Positions 20,372 to 29,484 of a DNA stretch of 64,000 nt are shown here, one piece after another. The DNA comes from Ruegeria sp. R14_0. Its GTDB lineage: Bacteria > Pseudomonadota > Alphaproteobacteria > Rhodobacterales > Rhodobacteraceae. Below the pieces are notes generated by a model that saw only the letters and a list, made by a program, of their open reading frames with translations, ran no database searches and had not been told where the DNA came from. The stretch's first letter is position 1, and the number at the start of each line of letters is the position of its first letter. Position numbers and translations under genes: made by a program. The stretch lies in contig NZ_JAGHRC010000003.1 of assembly GCF_017743975.1 (NCBI RefSeq), forward strand, positions 186,001-250,000, in the 5' to 3' direction.

Positions 20372-21154
20372 TCATTCCAGAATTTGCGTTGCGATACGGG
20401 TTTCTGTCAGCTCATCTTCGACCAGAGCATAGATCTGGTCCGGCGGTGTATTCAGTGAATAGAGCATCAGCGCCGGATCAACGCCCATGTCGATCAGATG
20501 CTGCATCGTTTCGCCCTGCCCTTTCTGGATGCCCTCAACAGCAAAGACGACCGGTATCAGGCGCGGCTGGTCATAGTAACGCTGATGCAGCCCCACAATA
20601 CCCTGTAGCGATACCAGACGCTCGACACCGCCTGCCAGAATGTACGGGCAGGCAGACATGCAAACTGCACCTTCCAGAACCGCCGAGGACAGCGCGGCCT
20701 CGCGGATATGACCGCCAATCAATAGGGCCTCGGGAACCTTGCCACCGGGGCTGTGCAGTGCCACCAGATCGGGTTGGTCCTGCATGCCGGACAGGTATGA
20801 ACTGAACCGTTCGGCGTCACCGGTTTCGATCTGACCACTCACGAGTAGAACGCGCCCCAGATCGTCGACCGTCTGTTCTTTGAACTCCAGTCGCGTTGGA
20901 AAATTCTGAGGCACCGGGACGTCCAGCGGGCGGTCCTGCGGCAATAGCGTCGGATCGGTGCGGTCGGTTCGGTATTCGCGACGCTGATCCCCGGGCGAGA
21001 TCGGCCCCGTCGGCAAATCAACAGCGGGCCTGAACGGGTTTTGCACGACCCTCCCAACGTCCGACAGGATCAGGATTCCCGCGATCAGCAGTTGAAGGAC
21101 CAGCACGTATCGCAACCCCGTGCGCAGATCAATTTTGGACAGGAACCCCATCAT
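20372..21154 (-). CDS. ClpP-fold periplasmic protein (COG3904-like)
   Basis: A 260-residue protein with an N-terminal membrane helix (about residues 15-31) and a ClpP/crotonase-like domain. The oxyanion motif is SPGG (135-138), the likely nucleophile Ser167 lies in CMSACPYI, and His190 is in VGLHQ. This is the order seen in ClpP/SppA-type serine peptidases and in COG3904 predicted periplasmic proteins. The neighbouring gene overlaps by 4 bases and encodes a membrane protein with a coiled coil, suggesting a membrane-bound pair. The substrate is unknown. Confidence 0.75.
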   Translation of the reverse strand: MMGFLSKIDLRTGLRYVLVLQLLIAGILILSDVGRVVQNPFRPAVDLPTGPISPGDQRREYRTDRTDPTLLPQDRPLDVPVPQNFPTRLEFKEQTVDDLGRVLLVSGQIETGDAERFSSYLSGMQDQPDLVALHSPGGKVPEALLIGGHIREAALSSAVLEGAVCMSACPYILAGGVERLVSLQGIVGLHQRYYDQPRLIPVVFAVEGIQKGQGETMQHLIDMGVDPALMLYSLNTPPDQIYALVEDELTETRIATQILE

Positions 21155-22431
21155 GTTTCGTCTTTTTTCGGCGGTGCGCGATCGAGGATTGCCGCATCTG
21201 CAACACCCATCGTCGCCTCGACATCCTTCATTGCGTTCATTGCGGCGCGCAGGTCGGACAGTGTCAGAGTGTCCTCAATGCTCATCCCATCTTTGCCGCT
21301 GCGAATAGCGGCTTGGGTGATTGCCAAAACGAACACCAGAACGGCCGGCAGCAGGTCGATCGCAATAGCACCGGCCCAGGACGGTACAAAGTTATGGGCA
21401 TATTTGATCACAGCATCCGCGCTTGAGATCGGGTTGTACGCGGTCTCAATCGGAGGTTCGATTTCCAACACCTCTTCCGCCGCGTTCTGCAGAGTTTTGC
21501 CCCGCTGATCCAACGCATTCAGGACCGAGTTGATGGTCGAGGACTGCGCATCCCGAACCTCGGAGCTACGCCCGTCAAGCTCGGGCAAAACGACCGACGA
21601 GGGCAAATCCTGCGCTGCTCGCGCCACAAGCGGCGCGACGTTGTACTGGTTCAGGCGCGAGATCACCCCCGCCAGCTTGACGCTTTCCTCGGAAAACTGA
21701 ACCGAGCGGCGGTCGACCGGCCCCGGGGCCACGGTCAGCTCGCGCATAGTGGCGAGGATCTCATTGCCCTGCTGAAACGCGTCCTCGATCAGAGGTTGCT
21801 GATCAGCGATCTGCTCTTCCAGATTGCGCAGCTCTTCGGCCTTCTGGGTCAGAACGCGAAACACCGCGCCCCTTCCGGCCGTGCCGGACAAATCCCCGGA
21901 TTGTTCAAGCTCGGCCAGCTCTTCAAAGCTTTGGCGCGCCCGTTCAACCTCGCGCCCCAAGGCCTGGCCACTGAGTGCGATGTCATGGGCCTGCTCGAGC
22001 GCGGCTTGGTAGTCGCGCACGGTGTTTTCGAGGTGCTGTTCGACTGCTGCCGCCCCGGCCAACGCAGCGGCGTTCAGCCAACTGGACATCGCTATGATCG
22101 CGACCGAACCAACTATCGTGGAAATCGTAAGGCCAATAAACCCGCTGGCAGTGCGCATCGATGGCAAAAGGCGCAGCATGTAGCTCCAGAAGACGAAGAT
22201 ACCGACTGAGACTGCGATGGAATATGCGACTGCGGCGAAAAAGGTCACCGCGCCATTGTCCTCTAACAGAGACGAAACGCCGAGATAGGTGTAAATCCCC
22301 GAGGCGATCGCCAACACCCCCAAAGCTGCGGGCGTGAATGTGTCCAGCCAGGCCAGATGCGCCTCAAGCTCTTTGGCCGTGCGCAGGCCCCTCGCCTCCT
22401 CCGCGGTCAGGCGGTCCTTTTTGTCAGTCAT
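21151..22431 (-). CDS. Uncharacterised membrane protein with long coiled coil
   Basis: A 426-residue protein. Residues about 33-125 hold three hydrophobic helices. A long charged, glutamine/glutamate-rich segment (about 130-330, e.g. RARQSFEELAELEQSG, KAEELRNLEEQIADQQ) looks like an extracytoplasmic coiled coil. A final membrane helix is near residue 360 (GAIAIDLLPAVLVFVLAI). I do not recognise the family. It is translationally coupled to the ClpP-fold gene, so it may anchor, regulate or feed that protease-like protein. Confidence 0.7.
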   Translation of the reverse strand: MTDKKDRLTAEEARGLRTAKELEAHLAWLDTFTPAALGVLAIASGIYTYLGVSSLLEDNGAVTFFAAVAYSIAVSVGIFVFWSYMLRLLPSMRTASGFIGLTISTIVGSVAIIAMSSWLNAAALAGAAAVEQHLENTVRDYQAALEQAHDIALSGQALGREVERARQSFEELAELEQSGDLSGTAGRGAVFRVLTQKAEELRNLEEQIADQQPLIEDAFQQGNEILATMRELTVAPGPVDRRSVQFSEESVKLAGVISRLNQYNVAPLVARAAQDLPSSVVLPELDGRSSEVRDAQSSTINSVLNALDQRGKTLQNAAEEVLEIEPPIETAYNPISSADAVIKYAHNFVPSWAGAIAIDLLPAVLVFVLAITQAAIRSGKDGMSIEDTLTLSDLRAAMNAMKDVEATMGVADAAILDRAPPKKDET

Positions 22432-22553
22432 GTCACCCCACGCTCCAAATCGTTAACAACAAGATAATAACGCATAGATATAATTGATACGGCTGGGCCC
22501 GTAACTTCAAGTTGAGGAACGGGGTTGGCAAGCAGGCAGCCGGCCCAAGACGC

Positions 22554-23222
22554 TTATTTGGCAGGCTCCAGAACAGCGGCAAGCCCGGCCTGACAGAATT
22601 GCAGCAGGCTCTGGATTGCCTCCTCGGGGTCCGGTTCACCATCCGGCCCGGACAGTGCCGTGATCCGCCATTCGGATGTACACAGCGCCAGCATTGATGA
22701 CACAGAAAACACCAACGCTCCGGCTGCGCGTGCAGGATCAGCTTGGGGGTAGCGCGCGCACAATTTCTGTACGACCAGCGAGGCGACCGGATCGAAATGG
22801 GTTTTCGCAAGTGCATGCCAACGTGCATCCGCGGAGACGATCGCCACGATACGCGCATAGGCCAGCCATTGGGGATCCTTGCCAAAAGCGCGGTTGAGAA
22901 GCGGCCGCATGAAGGCCGAGATAAGGTCCGCCGCATCCCATTCGCCCTGTGCCTCAAGCTGTGCAATGGCCTGACGCCGTTCCCGGGACAATTCACTGGC
23001 GCGACGCGCGACGATGCGTTCGAACAACTCATCCTTGGGGCCACCGTGAAAGTTCACGTTGGCCTTCTGAACCTGCGCCCGCTCAGCAATGTCGCGAATC
23101 GATGCGCCTTCGAATCCCCGTTCGGCAAAGACGAGTTCCGCAGCGTCAAGAATACGCTCTCGCGCAGCAATGGAGCGTTGCGACGGTGCTCTTTTTCTTT
23201 CTTTTACAGCGTGTTGTGCCAT
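22554..23222 (-). CDS. TetR/AcrR-family repressor
   Basis: A 222-residue regulator with a TetR helix-turn-helix at residues about 17-65 (ERILDAAELVFAERGFEGAS, then RDIAERAQVQKANVNFHGGP). The recognition region has NFHGGPKDEL where most members have YYHFGSKEEL. The C-terminal ligand domain includes an FSVSSMLALC segment. It is divergent from the flavin monooxygenase gene, and a 12-base perfect palindrome lies between the two starts, so it very likely controls both. The ligand is probably a substrate of the adjacent catabolic genes (inference). Confidence 0.9.
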   Translation of the reverse strand: MAQHAVKERKRAPSQRSIAARERILDAAELVFAERGFEGASIRDIAERAQVQKANVNFHGGPKDELFERIVARRASELSRERRQAIAQLEAQGEWDAADLISAFMRPLLNRAFGKDPQWLAYARIVAIVSADARWHALAKTHFDPVASLVVQKLCARYPQADPARAAGALVFSVSSMLALCTSEWRITALSGPDGEPDPEEAIQSLLQFCQAGLAAVLEPAK

Positions 23223-23240
23223 CTCAAAAACTAGTTTGCC

Positions 23241-23266
23241 TTATTTCGAACGATCGTTCAAGATAA
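23241..23266. promoter_or_regulatory. Probable TetR operator
   Basis: A perfect palindrome GAACGATCGTTC (23248-23259) sits inside a 26-base dyad matching at 22 of 26 positions (flanks TTAT/ATAA). It lies 19 bases before the TetR start and about 30 bases before the monooxygenase start, the usual place for an operator serving both genes. Confidence 0.75.
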
Positions 23267-23289
23267 AAGCATTGCGGGAGGAGAGACGC

Positions 23290-24645
23290 ATGGAACAGGT
23301 GCAAGTAGGAGCGGGCCAGCCGGTCACGGTAAAGGCCCGCCCGGAAGAGTGTTACGCTCTGATCGGAGCCGGACCGATGGGTCTGGCGATGGCCAAGACG
23401 CTTGTCGAGCAGGGAGTGCCATTTCAGGGATTTGAACTGGCAGATGATGTGGGTGGTCTGTGGAACATCGATGCACCCCGGTCCACGATGTACGAGACCG
23501 CCCACCTCATATCCTCAAAGAAGATGACGGAATTCACCGACTTCCCCATGCTGGAAGAAACGGCGGAGTATCCGTCGCATCGTGAATTGAAGACGTATTT
23601 CCGCGACTTCGCGAAGGCGTTCAACCTGTATGAACGCTTTCATTTCGGTGCCGAAGTTCTGAGCACCACGCCACTGGACGCGGGCGGCTGGGAGGTCAAA
23701 TGGCGCGACAAGGACGGCGCCGAGCACAGCCAAACCTTTGCCGGCGTTCTGATCGCCAACGGCACCCTGTCCGAGCCGAACATGCCGCAATTCGAAGGTG
23801 AATTCACAGGCGAGTTCATCCACGCGTCGGACTACCGCTATCCAACGCAGTTCACAGGCAAGCGTGTGTTGGTTATTGGGGCCGGAAACTCAGGCTGTGA
23901 TATCGCAGTTGACGCCATTCACCACGGTCAGTCCTGCGATATCTCAATGCGCCGCGGGTATTACTTTGTGCCCAAATATGTCTTTGGCGTTCCTGCGGAC
24001 ACGATGGGCGGGAAAATCAAACTGCCCATGTGGCTCAAGCGCAAAGTCGACGGAGCAATCCTGAAATGGTTCGTCGGTGATCCGCAGAAATATGGCTTCC
24101 CCAAGCCAGACTACGCCCTTTACGAATCCCACCCCGTGGTCAATTCGCTGATCCTTTTCCACGCCGGGCACGGCGATCTGAAGGTCCGCGCAGATGTTGA
24201 ACGGTTCGACGGCAAGACCGTGCATTTCCGCGATGGCAGCAGTGCTGAATATGACATGGTTCTGGCGGCAACCGGTTATAAGCTGCACTACCCGTTCATC
24301 GACAAAGCCCATTTGAACTGGCAAGGCGAGGCCCCGCATCTGTATCTGAACTGCATGCACCCAAATCGCGACGACCTGTTTGTGCTGGGCATGATCGAGG
24401 CCTCGGGTCTTGGCTGGCAAGGCCGCCATGAACAGGCCGAGATGGTCGCGCGCTATATCGCCGGACTAAAAACAGGCAACTCGGCGGCAAAGGCTATCCA
24501 GGCGACCAAATCCGAAGGGTTTGAACGCGCGACTGGCGGAATGAACTATATCGACCTGCCCCGCATGGCCTATTACGTCGACAAGGCGACCTATCGAGGG
24601 GAAGTCACCGGCCAGATCGCCGCCCTGAAAGCGGCCCAGTCATGA
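23290..24645 (+). CDS. Flavin-containing monooxygenase
   Basis: A 451-residue FAD/NADPH monooxygenase. The FAD Rossmann motif GAGPMG is at 26-31. The FMO fingerprint FxGxxxHxxxY spans residues 172-182 (FTGEFIHASDY), the NADPH motif GAGNSG is at 197-202, and ATGY appears near 333. Such enzymes oxygenate N or S atoms or do Baeyer-Villiger reactions; the substrate is unknown. I start at ATG 23290 because GGGAGGAGAG precedes it closely; an open frame extends 67 codons upstream but crosses the TetR operator and the TetR gene start. It heads a four-gene operon. Confidence 0.9.
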   Translation: MEQVQVGAGQPVTVKARPEECYALIGAGPMGLAMAKTLVEQGVPFQGFELADDVGGLWNIDAPRSTMYETAHLISSKKMTEFTDFPMLEETAEYPSHRELKTYFRDFAKAFNLYERFHFGAEVLSTTPLDAGGWEVKWRDKDGAEHSQTFAGVLIANGTLSEPNMPQFEGEFTGEFIHASDYRYPTQFTGKRVLVIGAGNSGCDIAVDAIHHGQSCDISMRRGYYFVPKYVFGVPADTMGGKIKLPMWLKRKVDGAILKWFVGDPQKYGFPKPDYALYESHPVVNSLILFHAGHGDLKVRADVERFDGKTVHFRDGSSAEYDMVLAATGYKLHYPFIDKAHLNWQGEAPHLYLNCMHPNRDDLFVLGMIEASGLGWQGRHEQAEMVARYIAGLKTGNSAAKAIQATKSEGFERATGGMNYIDLPRMAYYVDKATYRGEVTGQIAALKAAQS

Positions 24646-25556
24646 GCGGGATCGACGACGTTGCGCTGAACTTCGACGCTGGAAACCTAAAGCTTCTGAA
24701 CGCAATCCTCGCCATCGTCATGTTCTCGATCGCGCTGGATCTTCGGATGGATGACTTCCGGCGTATCGTGCGTGGACCCAAACCGCTGCTGGTCGGGTTG
24801 GCCTCACAGTTTTTGGTTCTGCCTGCGATTACCTTTCTGATGCTTCTGGTGGTCAATCCGATGCCCTCGGTTGCGATGGGGTTGATCCTTGTTGCGGCAT
24901 GCCCCGGCGGGAATATCTCGAACTTCATGACCCACCGCGCGGGTGGAAATGTGGCGCTTTCAGTGTCCATGACAGCCTTTGCGACCGTGGGGGCGATCCT
25001 AGTCACGCCCGCGAACATTGCGTTGTGGGGCAACCTCTATGGCCCGACGCGGGAAATCCTGCAACGGACCGAGATTGACCCCGTCGCGGTGGCCATCACA
25101 GTCGGCTTTATGCTGATCCTGCCCTTGATCCTGGGGATGTTGGTCAATGCACGCTTTACCGCTTTTGCCGATAAAATACGCCGTCCGATGCAATGGCTTT
25201 CCATGGCGATCTTCATAGCCTTTATCGTCGTCGCCCTTGGGGCAAATTGGGATAACTTCCAGCGGTTTGCCACGGGGATCATCGGGATCGTGATCCTGCA
25301 TAACGCGCTGGCTTTTCTGGGGGGCTATCTGACCGCCACGGCGGCAAACCTGTCCGAACGCGACCGCCGCTCGGTTACCATCGAAACTGGCATTCAGAAT
25401 TCGGGCCTTGGCCTAATCCTGATCTTTGCCTTTTTCGGCGGGCTTGGTGGTATGGCCGTTGCTGCCGCATTATGGGGCATCTGGCACGCAATTTCGGGGC
25501 TGGCGCTGGCCGCCTTTTTTGCAAGACGGGAGGTGCCCGAATGCGCCACATCCTGA
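24642..25556 (+). CDS. Bile acid:sodium symporter (BASS) family transporter
   Basis: A 304-residue protein of about ten hydrophobic helices. Family segments are ACPGGNISNFMTHRAGGNVALSVSM near residue 90 and IETGIQNSGLGLIL near 247, which correspond to the crossing helices that bind Na+ and substrate. It overlaps the monooxygenase gene by 4 bases and the epimerase gene by 16. It probably imports the organic acid or steroid-like compound acted on by the operon (inference). Confidence 0.9.
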   Translation: MSGIDDVALNFDAGNLKLLNAILAIVMFSIALDLRMDDFRRIVRGPKPLLVGLASQFLVLPAITFLMLLVVNPMPSVAMGLILVAACPGGNISNFMTHRAGGNVALSVSMTAFATVGAILVTPANIALWGNLYGPTREILQRTEIDPVAVAITVGFMLILPLILGMLVNARFTAFADKIRRPMQWLSMAIFIAFIVVALGANWDNFQRFATGIIGIVILHNALAFLGGYLTATAANLSERDRRSVTIETGIQNSGLGLILIFAFFGGLGGMAVAAALWGIWHAISGLALAAFFARREVPECATS

Positions 25557-26479
25557 TAACCGGAGCGGCAGGTGCAGTAGGGTCCGCCCTGCTGAGGCGG
25601 TTGGGTGAACGTGCTGACATCACCATCACCGCGACGGATATTCGCGAACCGGAAAGCCTGCCCGAGAACGCCCGTTTCATTAAGATGGACGTCACCGGCA
25701 ACGCGCCTCTGAATGTCATTCTTGACCGAGCACCAGATACCATCGTGCATCTTGCGTCGATCGTGACGCCCGGGCCGAATTCGACCAGAGAACTGGAGTA
25801 TCAGGTCGATGTCGAAGGCACACGAAACGTTCTGAACGCCGCGATCGCTGCCGGGGTGCGCCGTCTTGTGGTAACCTCGTCCGGGGCAGCGTACGGATAC
25901 CACGCCGATAACCCTGTCCCCTTGCGCGAAACGGACGCGATACGCGGCAATCAGGAATTCGCCTATTCCTGGCACAAGCGCCTGGTAGAAGAGATGCTGG
26001 CAGATGCCAGAGGATCCGCACCCGATCTGGAACAGGTCGTCCTGCGCGTGGGTACAGTGTTGGGCCGGAAGGTCGAAAACCAGATAACCGCGCTTTTCAA
26101 AAAACCACGCCTATTAGGGCTGAAAGGATCGGACAGCCCATTCGTATTCATCTGGGACGAAGATCTGGCTGATATCCTCGTACGCGCTGCCACGGACGGC
26201 CCAGCTGGTGTTTTCAACGTTGCAGGCGACGGCGCGCTCAGCGTGTCGCAGATCGCCTCAGAGATGGGTAAAACTGTTCGCTGGCTGTCGCCCGGTTTGG
26301 TCAAGGCCGCCTTGGCCATTGCCCGACCCTTGCGTCTGTCACGCTATGGGCCGGAACAGGTGCGGTTTCTTTTGTACCGCCCCGTTTTGAACAACGCCGC
26401 GCTCAAAAGCGATTTCGGATACCGCCCCAGATTCTCAAGCGCTGAGGCGTTCAAACACTGGTGGGAGGGCGCTCAATGA
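25541..26479 (+). CDS. NAD-dependent epimerase/dehydratase (extended SDR)
   Basis: A 312-residue extended short-chain dehydrogenase. The nucleotide motif is TGAAGAVG near residue 7, followed by MDVTGN, HLASIV and TSSGAAYG. The catalytic YSWHK (Tyr and Lys in YxxxK) lies near residue 142. I use ATG 25541 (MRHILITGAAGAVG); the frame extends 23 codons into the transporter gene without family match. It is coupled to the next SDR by ATGA. The substrate could be a sugar nucleotide or a 3-beta-hydroxy compound; the context favours catabolism. Confidence 0.87.
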   Translation: MRHILITGAAGAVGSALLRRLGERADITITATDIREPESLPENARFIKMDVTGNAPLNVILDRAPDTIVHLASIVTPGPNSTRELEYQVDVEGTRNVLNAAIAAGVRRLVVTSSGAAYGYHADNPVPLRETDAIRGNQEFAYSWHKRLVEEMLADARGSAPDLEQVVLRVGTVLGRKVENQITALFKKPRLLGLKGSDSPFVFIWDEDLADILVRAATDGPAGVFNVAGDGALSVSQIASEMGKTVRWLSPGLVKAALAIARPLRLSRYGPEQVRFLLYRPVLNNAALKSDFGYRPRFSSAEAFKHWWEGAQ

Positions 26480-27255
26480 AACCTACAGCTGTGATTACCG
26501 GAGGCGCAGGCGGATTGGGTCGCGCGCTGTCGGCCGCTTTGCGGGAAACCGGGTGGCATACGGTCCTGATCGACTTGCCCGGCCCCGAACTGGACGCGCT
26601 TGCCAATCTGGACGATGTCAGCACCTACGCCTGTGACCTGACCGATCCTGACCAATGCGCAGACACGTGTGACCGGATCCTGCACGCCTCGGACTCGATT
26701 GATCTGGTCATCTACAACGCTGGTGTCTCGCAGATCTCAGCGTTTTCTGACAGCGATATGGGAGCCCACCGGAATCTGTTCGAAATAAACTACTTTGCGG
26801 CCGTAACCTGCGCGCAGCACTTCCTGGAAGCCGTTAGGTCGGCCAAGGGCACACATCTGGCGATCTCATCCGTCGCAGGTTTTGCCCCGCTTATTCACCG
26901 CACCGCCTATGCCGCCAGCAAACACGCTATGGAGGGGTTCTTTAAGTCCCTTCGGGCCGAGGAGGCTGCGCACGGGGTACAGGTCTCGATCGCGGCACCG
27001 TCTTTCGTGGCGACCAATATTGGGCGACCCGAGGCGGCAGGCGACGGTTTTGTCCGTCCCGGCTCTGCCACTGATGGGATCGACTACATGGAACCGGAGG
27101 CGGCGGCGCAGGTGATCTTGCGTGGCTATCAACAGCGCAAGGAATACATTCCGGTCGGACGCGTGGCGCGGATTGCCAATCTTCTGAATCGCGTGGCACC
27201 ACGGTTTTATGTTCGGCAGATGATGCGGACGGTTGGTAAGCAGCGACCTTCCTGA
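26476..27255 (+). CDS. Short-chain dehydrogenase/reductase
   Basis: A 259-residue classical SDR. It has TGGAGGLG for NAD(P) near residue 8, YNAG (NNAG-like) near 78, the catalytic Ser in ISSVAG, and YAASK as the YxxxK pair near 143. It overlaps the epimerase gene by 4 bases and ends the TetR-controlled operon. A seven-pair stem with loop GCT (27251-27267) covers its stop codon. Confidence 0.9.
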   Translation: MKPTAVITGGAGGLGRALSAALRETGWHTVLIDLPGPELDALANLDDVSTYACDLTDPDQCADTCDRILHASDSIDLVIYNAGVSQISAFSDSDMGAHRNLFEINYFAAVTCAQHFLEAVRSAKGTHLAISSVAGFAPLIHRTAYAASKHAMEGFFKSLRAEEAAHGVQVSIAAPSFVATNIGRPEAAGDGFVRPGSATDGIDYMEPEAAAQVILRGYQQRKEYIPVGRVARIANLLNRVAPRFYVRQMMRTVGKQRPS

Positions 27256-27267
27256 GCGCTGCTCAGG
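27251..27267. terminator. Hairpin between convergent genes
   Basis: CCTGAGC, loop GCT, GCTCAGG: a perfect seven-pair stem overlapping the SDR stop codon and 10 bases from the stop of the convergent histidine kinase gene. There is no T run, so it may reduce read-through or be only a structural element. Confidence 0.4.
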
Positions 27268-27276
27268 CGGTAAGCG

Positions 27277-29481
27277 TCAGCGAACCAAGGCCTCCAGCAC
27301 AGATTTGAACCGTTGCACATCAATTGGCTTGTGCAGCAAGGGAAAGCCGGCAGCTTTGCAGAATTGCTCCAACGCGGTCGAACGATCGGCCGAGATTATG
27401 CAACCGGGTAAGCGCCCGAATTCATGAGCCAGTTGTGCAATGGCCTGGGTTCCCGTCTGATCCTCTGCTAACTGTTCGTCAGCAACGATTACATCTGGCA
27501 AGATACCGATTTCTTTCAGCAGACTTGAGGCCTCTTCCCTGCTGACCGTTTCAAGAACCTGAACGCCCCATGTTTCCATCATCATGCAAAGTGCAGAGCG
27601 CAGATTGTCATCGCTTTCGATCAACAGAGCGACGGTTCTTTGCAGCACGTCGGGACAAACCCGTGCCGCCAATGCCCCCTCGGTCTGCACAGCAAGCTTC
27701 GGGCCCACCGTGGGAACCTCGACCGAGAATCCGGTCCCTCGCCCAAATTCAGAGTGCAGGTGAATCGGATGGTTCAGCAATCCGCAGGCGCGTTCCACGA
27801 TTGCAAGGCCCAGCCCCATCCCCTCGGCCGCGCTGGCGTCAGAGTTCAGACGCTTAAACTCCTGAAATACAACATCTCTCTGATCTGACGCGATACCGAC
27901 ACCGGTATCCCAAACCTGGATCAAATGGTTCCGCCCCTTGCGCCGGACACCGACCAGAACCTTGCCGTGATCTGTGTAGCGGATCGCATTCGACAACAGG
28001 TTTTGCAGGATACGTCGCAGGTAACTGGCGTCACTTCTGACCATCGCGCTGGTGCTTACAAAGCGCAAACCAAGCCCCTTGGCCTGAGCCACCGGTCCAA
28101 AGGCATCCTCCATCTGGGAAAACAGCTCTGCGACTGGGATTGCGGACAGGTGCACCGACGCCCGCCCCGAGTCCAGTTTCGAGATATCCAACAGCGCTTC
28201 AAGAATATGTTCAACGCTGTTGAGCGCGCTTTCAGCCTTGGTCGCAACCGCGTGCGCCTCGTCTGCGTCCAACCCGCTGCCCAAGGTCGAGACATAGAGT
28301 TTCGCCGCCGATAAAGGTTGCAGCAGATCGTGGCTGGCAGCCGCGACAAAACGCGATTTCGACGCATTTGCGCGCTCCGCATCGCTCAGCGCGTCGGCCA
28401 GCTCCATTGTGCGCGACGCGACGCGTTGTTCCAGCAGCTCCTTTGCCTCGACCAACGCTTGCGCGGATTTTCTTTCGTCTGTGACGTCAGTGAAGGAAAT
28501 CACGAAACCACGATCTGGCATCTCCTGCGCAAAGACCGACAAGATCTTGGCCCCTCCGCTGTGCATCTGGAATTGCAGCGGCGGACGTTCCGTTGTGTGG
28601 TTGACCCAGGCCAGCAAGTCCGCATCGCTGACACCGCCTTCGAAACGGATCGTGGCGCTCAGACGGTTGAACACGGTCTGAAACCGCGCCCCCATCTGGA
28701 ATTGCGCGTTGGGGATGGCCAGCAACGCGCTGGCGCGGTTGTTCCACCCAACCAGGCGCAATGTGCTGTCAAAGATACAGACCCCCTGATCGATATGTTC
28801 CAGCGTCGCTCGGATCAACTGGGCCTTGTCGTCAAGGATACGGTCCCTCTCTCTCCGCTCGACGCGCATGATGTCAGAGACGTCCGTCTGCAGAATTACA
28901 GTGCCGCCGTCCGGGGTGCGATGCTCGGACACCTGCATCCAGCGACTGCCGCTGAGACGGACGTTGAACACCACGTGATCGTCCGCATGGCGGGCAAGGC
29001 GCCGTTCGACCCAATCCGCAGGCGCAACCGCCTTGGGCAGCGACAGAAACTTCGACCGGCTCACCAGCTCCGCATATTGCGAAAACTGCAATCCGGGAAC
29101 CAATCGGGCTTTGATGTCAGGCATATGCAGACCGAACCGGCTGTTGCACAGCACCAGTTCGTCGTCCCGGTTGAACAGCGCAAAGCCTTCCTGCACGGCC
29201 TCAATCGCATTCGCCAGGTCTGCGCGTGCGGCCTCGGTTTCCTGGTTTGCAAGCGCCAGCCGTGCGTTCGAATCGTTCAGAAGTTCAAGCGCACGCTCAA
29301 GCTCATCTGTCCGCGCCCGGACCTCCTGCTCCAGCATGGCGGCCCGTTGAAACTGCGCATAGGCCGCGCCCGAAGCGTCTGTGGATTCCTCAACCCGCCG
29401 CATCAGGGCCGCAACGATCTTCAGCAGCTTCTCATTCTGCCGGTCCAGCGGGTCATTAGGGTCGGTCAGAGATTCAATCAT
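27277..29481 (-). CDS. Hybrid sensor histidine kinase, NahK/ErcS'-like
   Basis: A 734-residue soluble hybrid kinase without membrane segments. Order: an N-terminal coiled-coil (residues 1-80), two PAS-like domains (about 85-210 and 215-340), a dimerisation/phosphoacceptor helix with His384 in ASHDLLQPLSAAK, an ATPase domain with N box LLSNAIRYTDHG and G boxes DTGVGIAS and GMGLGLAI, and a C-terminal receiver with Asp668 and Lys718. The SHDLLQPL box and N-terminal pattern resemble Pseudomonas NahK, which is inhibited by the NO sensor NosP. The FIST-domain gene is immediately upstream (3-base gap), the same arrangement. It probably passes phosphate to the operon's response regulator or an unlinked phosphotransfer protein. 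Confidence 0.88.
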   Translation of the reverse strand: MIESLTDPNDPLDRQNEKLLKIVAALMRRVEESTDASGAAYAQFQRAAMLEQEVRARTDELERALELLNDSNARLALANQETEAARADLANAIEAVQEGFALFNRDDELVLCNSRFGLHMPDIKARLVPGLQFSQYAELVSRSKFLSLPKAVAPADWVERRLARHADDHVVFNVRLSGSRWMQVSEHRTPDGGTVILQTDVSDIMRVERRERDRILDDKAQLIRATLEHIDQGVCIFDSTLRLVGWNNRASALLAIPNAQFQMGARFQTVFNRLSATIRFEGGVSDADLLAWVNHTTERPPLQFQMHSGGAKILSVFAQEMPDRGFVISFTDVTDERKSAQALVEAKELLEQRVASRTMELADALSDAERANASKSRFVAAASHDLLQPLSAAKLYVSTLGSGLDADEAHAVATKAESALNSVEHILEALLDISKLDSGRASVHLSAIPVAELFSQMEDAFGPVAQAKGLGLRFVSTSAMVRSDASYLRRILQNLLSNAIRYTDHGKVLVGVRRKGRNHLIQVWDTGVGIASDQRDVVFQEFKRLNSDASAAEGMGLGLAIVERACGLLNHPIHLHSEFGRGTGFSVEVPTVGPKLAVQTEGALAARVCPDVLQRTVALLIESDDNLRSALCMMMETWGVQVLETVSREEASSLLKEIGILPDVIVADEQLAEDQTGTQAIAQLAHEFGRLPGCIISADRSTALEQFCKAAGFPLLHKPIDVQRFKSVLEALVR

Positions 29482-29484
29482 CGC

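Noticed and set aside
22433-23044. Minus-strand open frame of 203 codons overlapping TetR
   Set aside because: Shifted frame of the TetR gene; Arg/Pro/Cys-rich, no start signal, and the TetR frame is convincing.
23089-23289. Upstream extension of the flavin monooxygenase frame
   Set aside because: It crosses the TetR operator and the start of the divergent TetR gene; the ATG at 23290 has an excellent ribosome-binding site and begins the family-like sequence.
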